A stretch of 8,353 nucleotides of DNA from Sedimentisphaerales bacterium (GTDB taxonomy: Bacteria > Planctomycetota > Phycisphaerae > Sedimentisphaerales > SG8-4): NCBI GenBank assembly GCA_016928975.1, contig JAFGJR010000291.1, positions 1 to 8,353 on the forward strand, read 5' to 3'. This document shows, piece by piece, positions 5,227-8,353 of the stretch (positions within the stretch are counted from its first letter, which is position 1; each line of letters starts with the position of its first letter). A program made the position numbers and the translations under genes. Under the pieces are notes generated by a model. That model saw nothing but the letters and a program-made list of their open reading frames with translations, ran no database searches and had not been told where the DNA came from.

Positions 5227-5320
5227 ATTCTGCATCGACGGCATCTTGGCACACCTGTTGGCCGGTATGTCATCAGCAGGAGGGAATGCTCTGTTCGGCG
5301 AGAGGCTCTCCCGTAGGGAA

Positions 5321-5325
5321 GGAGG
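5321..5325 (+). promoter_or_regulatory. Shine-Dalgarno of the CotH gene
   Basis: GGAGG lies four bases before the A of ATG 5330. It is a strong site that fixes the start codon; the resulting N-terminus is a good signal peptide. Confidence 0.75.
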
Positions 5326-5329
5326 AAAG

Positions 5330-8300
5330 ATGTTCAGATTCGCCAATGCGTTGCTTTCCGCATCAATGCTGACACTCGTGCTTGCGCGTTCAGCTCCCGC
5401 CGACATTCCCTTGTATGTCAACGAGTTCATGGCTGCCAACGGTAGCACGATCCAGGACCCCCAGGGTGAGTATGATGACTGGATCGAGCTGTACAACGGA
5501 GCGGATCATCCGGTCGATGTCGGTGGCATGTATCTGACCGATGACTTGGCGACGCCCCGGAAGTGGCAGATCCCCACGGGCGATCCCGCCGCGACAACCA
5601 TCGCCGCGAAAGGGTACTTGCTGGTCTGGGCCGACGGCCAGATCAACGATCCGGGACTCCATGCCGACTTCGGACTCAATACCGACGGTGAGACGGTCGG
5701 ACTGTTCGACACGGACGGCGTCACGCTGATCGACAGCATCCGGTACGACGAACAGATCCTCGATACATCCTACGGCCGGCTTCCCGACGGCACGAACGAC
5801 TGGCAGTTCATGGGCTTCCCGTCGCCTGGCTTGGCGAACGATAGCGCCTACCAGGGATTAGTCGACGAAGTCACGTTCAGCCACGAGCGAGGCTTCTACG
5901 ACCATCCGTTCGAGGTGAGCCTGGCGTGCGAGACACCCGGCGCAACCATCTACTACACGCTGGATGGCAGCGAGCCTCACGCCGTCTCCCGCGGCTCGTT
6001 CTCAGGCAACGTGTACGACGGCCCGGTTCTCATCTACCGATCAACGTGCCTTCGAGCCCGCGCCGTCAAGTCGGACTGGATGTCCAGCCCCACCGTCACC
6101 CACACGTACGTCTTCCTCGATGGCGTGATCGCCCAGCCGTCGAACCCCGCCGGCTTTCCTGCGACCTGGAAGTCCTACCCTGCGGACTATCGGATGGACC
6201 CCAGCATCGTCGATGACCCGCGTTACGCCGGCCAGATGAAGGATGCCCTTCTGTCGATTCCGTCCATGTCGCTGGTGATGAGAACGGGTGACTTGTTTGA
6301 CGCCGATCAGGGAATATACGCCAACCCATCGAACGAAGGGGTCGCGTGGGAGAGGCCCTGCTCGATCGAGCTGGTCTACCCGGACGGGCGCGAGGGTTTC
6401 CAGATCAACTGCGGCGTCCGGATTCAAGGTGGCTGGTTCCGGCCACTCAACAACGCGGCAAAGAACTCCTTTCGCCTGCTGTTCAAGGCTGTCTACGGGG
6501 CGTCAAAGCTGCGCTATCCTCTCTTTGGCGATGGTGCGGCCGACGAATTCGATACCATCACGCTCCGAGGGGGAGCCAATGACGGCTACACCTGGAGCGG
6601 GAACGAACGGAATGCCCAGTTCACGCGCGACCAGTTCGCTCGTGACCTGCACAGAGACACCGGCCATGCCGCCCCACGCGGCATGTTTGTGCATCTCTAC
6701 GTCAACGGCCTGTACTGGGGCCTCTACAACCCCGTCGAGCGGCCGGATGGCTCGTTTTCCGCCAGCTACTATGGCGGCCAGAAGGAAGACTGGGACGTCT
6801 TCACACACAAGGGTTACACCCTGCAACAGGGAGATCGATCGGCCCTAAACGAGATGCTCTCCCTGTGCCAGGAAGCGGCGAACTCCTACGAAGCGTTCCA
6901 GCGTCTTCAGGGCAGGGATCTCGACGGCTCTGTGAATCCTCAGTATCCTCATCTGCTGGATGCGCCCGAGTATATCGACTACATGATCGTCAACATGTGG
7001 GCAGGCAACTGGGACTGGCCGTGGAACAACTACTGGGTTGCGCGCAACCGCGCCCCAGACAGCACGGGCTTCAAGTTCTACTGCTGGGATGTCGAAGACA
7101 TCATGTTAAGCTCCCGGTCGCCGCTGAGCATGAACACAATCACCAATCCCGATTCCAGCGACGTCGGATTGCCCCACGTGCGTCTCAGCCAGAATCCCGA
7201 GTACAGATTGATGTTTGCGGATCATCTCCACCGCCTGTTCTTCAACGGCGGTGTGCTGACGCCGGCGTCACTCATCCAGCGTTATGCCGATCTGGCGAGC
7301 ACCGTCGAGAAGGCAATCATACCCGAGACGGCCCGCTGGGGCGACCAGCACGGCAGCCGCCCTACTCAGGATGATTGGTATGCCATGCGCGACAGAATTC
7401 TCGACACGTACCTCCCGCAGCGCAGCGACATCGTACTCCAGCAATTCCGCAGCGCAGGGCTCTACCCAAACGCGCACGCGCCGATCTTCTACGTGCAAGG
7501 CAACCATAAACACGGCGGACACGTTCTGCCAGCCGCACCCCTGACCATGCAGGATACCAGCGGCACCATCTGGTACACGCTCGACGGCCGCGATCCGCGC
7601 GTTCCCGTTGGCGCGGCGCCGACAGGCAGCACCGGCAACCCCGTTCTCGCTGCAGAGGATGCCCCCAAACGCGTACTCATTCCAACCGGTCCGGTCGATG
7701 ACGCTTGGCAAGGCGGCGCGGATTTCGACGACTCAGCATGGACGCCGGGTACCGGAGGCGTCGGCTACGAACGCAGCACCGGCTACGAGCAGTTCTTCGA
7801 CATCGACGTCCAGACGCAGATGTACGGGCGCAACGCAAGCTGCTATATACGTATTCCCTTCGAGATCGCCGCCGAGGACGTGGAAGCTTCGAGCCTGTTG
7901 CTGAAAGTGCGCTACGATGACGGTTTCATCGCTTACCTCAACGGGACCGAGGTAGCCCGGAGGAATTTCGACGGCCAACCCGAGTGGAACTCATCGGCCA
8001 GCGCCCAGAACTCTGACATCGATGCCATCGATCTCGAAGCATTCGACATCTCTCAGTACGCCAACCGGCTCAGGCAAGGCGGGAATATCCTCGCCATTCA
8101 CGGCCTCAATGAGAGCAACGCGAGTTCTGACTTTCTTATCTCGGCCACGCTCGTGACCGGCCAGGACAATGCGGGCGCCAACGGCAACGTCTCGCCCAGT
8201 GCGATTCGATACACAGGGCCGATCTCGCTGACGCAAAGCACGCGCGTCAAGGCCAGAGCTATTTCAGGCTCGACGTGGAGCGCGCTGAACGAGGCGACGT

Positions 8301-8353
8301 TTGCGGTGGGGCCGGTGGCCGAAAGCCTGCGGATCAGCGAGATCATGTACCAT
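5330..8353 (+). CDS. Secreted CotH-kinase-like protein with LTD and CHB_HEX_C-type modules (5' part; runs off right edge)
   Basis: An open frame of 1008 codons reaches the window end exactly on a codon boundary, with no stop. Residues 1-24 are a signal peptide ending APA before DIPLYVNEF. Residues about 30-170 are a lamin-tail domain (VNEFMAANG, DDWIELYN, YLTDD, GRLPDG). Residues about 181-267 are a chitobiase C-terminal-like sandwich (GATIYYTLDGSEPH). Residues about 310-705 are the CotH domain: SMSLVMRTGDLFD, CGVRIQGG, KNSFRLLFK near 377, DTITLRGG, RDQFARDL, YVNGLYWGLYNPVER, and YCWDVED at 584-590. CotH proteins are atypical secretory-pathway kinases (spore-coat CotH phosphorylates CotB and CotG), so a kinase role outside the cytoplasm is plausible but unproven here. 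Residues about 718-994 are a second CHB_HEX_C-like unit split by a jelly-roll insert. From about 998 a second lamin-tail domain begins (LRISEIMYH). The gene is alone on the plus strand after the tRNA. Confidence 0.92.
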   Translation, partial: MFRFANALLSASMLTLVLARSAPADIPLYVNEFMAANGSTIQDPQGEYDDWIELYNGADHPVDVGGMYLTDDLATPRKWQIPTGDPAATTIAAKGYLLVWADGQINDPGLHADFGLNTDGETVGLFDTDGVTLIDSIRYDEQILDTSYGRLPDGTNDWQFMGFPSPGLANDSAYQGLVDEVTFSHERGFYDHPFEVSLACETPGATIYYTLDGSEPHAVSRGSFSGNVYDGPVLIYRSTCLRARAVKSDWMSSPTVTHTYVFLDGVIAQPSNPAGFPATWKSYPADYRMDPSIVDDPRYAGQMKDALLSIPSMSLVMRTGDLFDADQGIYANPSNEGVAWERPCSIELVYPDGREGFQINCGVRIQGGWFRPLNNAAKNSFRLLFKAVYGASKLRYPLFGDGAADEFDTITLRGGANDGYTWSGNERNAQFTRDQFARDLHRDTGHAAPRGMFVHLYVNGLYWGLYNPVERPDGSFSASYYGGQKEDWDVFTHKGYTLQQGDRSALNEMLSLCQEAANSYEAFQRLQGRDLDGSVNPQYPHLLDAPEYIDYMIVNMWAGNWDWPWNNYWVARNRAPDSTGFKFYCWDVEDIMLSSRSPLSMNTITNPDSSDVGLPHVRLSQNPEYRLMFADHLHRLFFNGGVLTPASLIQRYADLASTVEKAIIPETARWGDQHGSRPTQDDWYAMRDRILDTYLPQRSDIVLQQFRSAGLYPNAHAPIFYVQGNHKHGGHVLPAAPLTMQDTSGTIWYTLDGRDPRVPVGAAPTGSTGNPVLAAEDAPKRVLIPTGPVDDAWQGGADFDDSAWTPGTGGVGYERSTGYEQFFDIDVQTQMYGRNASCYIRIPFEIAAEDVEASSLLLKVRYDDGFIAYLNGTEVARRNFDGQPEWNSSASAQNSDIDAIDLEAFDISQYANRLRQGGNILAIHGLNESNASSDFLISATLVTGQDNAGANGNVSPSAIRYTGPISLTQSTRVKARAISGSTWSALNEATFAVGPVAESLRISEIMYH

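Noticed and set aside
4749..5273. A 174-residue minus-strand ORF, and another at 4940-5254, covering the tRNA
   Set aside because: They are antisense translations of the tRNA-Arg gene (phrases such as GRIRTCDPRFRKPVLYPTEL and PAGFEPATPGLGNRCS). These are well-known spurious protein signatures of tRNA genes.
5286..5372. Upstream ORF starting at ATG 5286 that overlaps the CotH start
   Set aside because: The purine-rich AGGAGGG sits too close to that ATG, the frame is out of phase with a clear secreted protein, and the peptide is Cys/Arg-rich without pattern.
5926..7374. Several plus- and minus-strand ORFs of 78-186 residues inside the CotH gene
   Set aside because: All are alternative-frame shadows of a continuous, domain-rich frame. 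None has a plausible start site or composition.
1..8353. CRISPR array, insertion sequence, prophage or defence island
   Set aside because: No regularly spaced repeats, no transposase or integrase motifs, no terminal inverted repeats with target duplications, and no recognisable defence genes were seen.

Overview
The window looks like a piece of a GC-rich Planctomycetota chromosome, probably of the Phycisphaerae/Sedimentisphaerales type. This is inferred from two large secreted multidomain proteins at the edges: a LamG / Fn3-like / discoidin-like protein, and an LTD / CHB_HEX_C-like / CotH protein. Both architectures are typical of that phylum. No 16S rRNA or other taxonomic marker is present, so the assignment is by style only.

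Layout, left to right. (1) 1-1661, minus strand: the 5' 553 codons of a secreted LamG protein that runs off the left edge, with a very good AGGAGG Shine-Dalgarno. (2) 1662-2696: about 1 kb with no convincing gene. It holds inverted repeats upstream of the LamG gene and a diverged direct repeat with a 100-bp period. (3) 2697-2858, minus: a 53-residue protein with two membrane segments, preceded by a 9-codon ORF with a strong ribosome binding site, a hairpin and a possible promoter. (4) 3240-4495, minus: a two-gene unit of an unrecognised bitopic membrane protein followed after only a few bases by a zinc-ribbon Nudix hydrolase. (5) 4496-5065: mostly gene-poor, but 4782-5006 on the plus strand encodes 74 residues resembling the N-terminal part of the HPF/RaiA ribosome-hibernation family, cut short before the usual C-terminus. 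(6) 5066-5139, plus: tRNA-Arg(CCU) with a near-consensus sigma70 promoter and a very short leader. (7) 5330-8353, plus: the first 1008 codons of a secreted CotH-kinase-like protein that runs off the right edge on a codon boundary.

The two partial genes encode exported proteins probably used at the cell surface or outside the cell, for binding glycans or proteins and possibly for phosphorylating secreted partners. The middle holds small or housekeeping items with no evident functional link to them. I do not see a defence system, mobile element, CRISPR array or biosynthetic cluster. The most interesting items are the domain nested inside a CHB_HEX_C-like fold in the CotH protein, the truncated HPF-like ORF beside the tRNA, the overlooked 53-residue membrane protein with its leader ORF, and the 100-bp repeat in the gene-free stretch.
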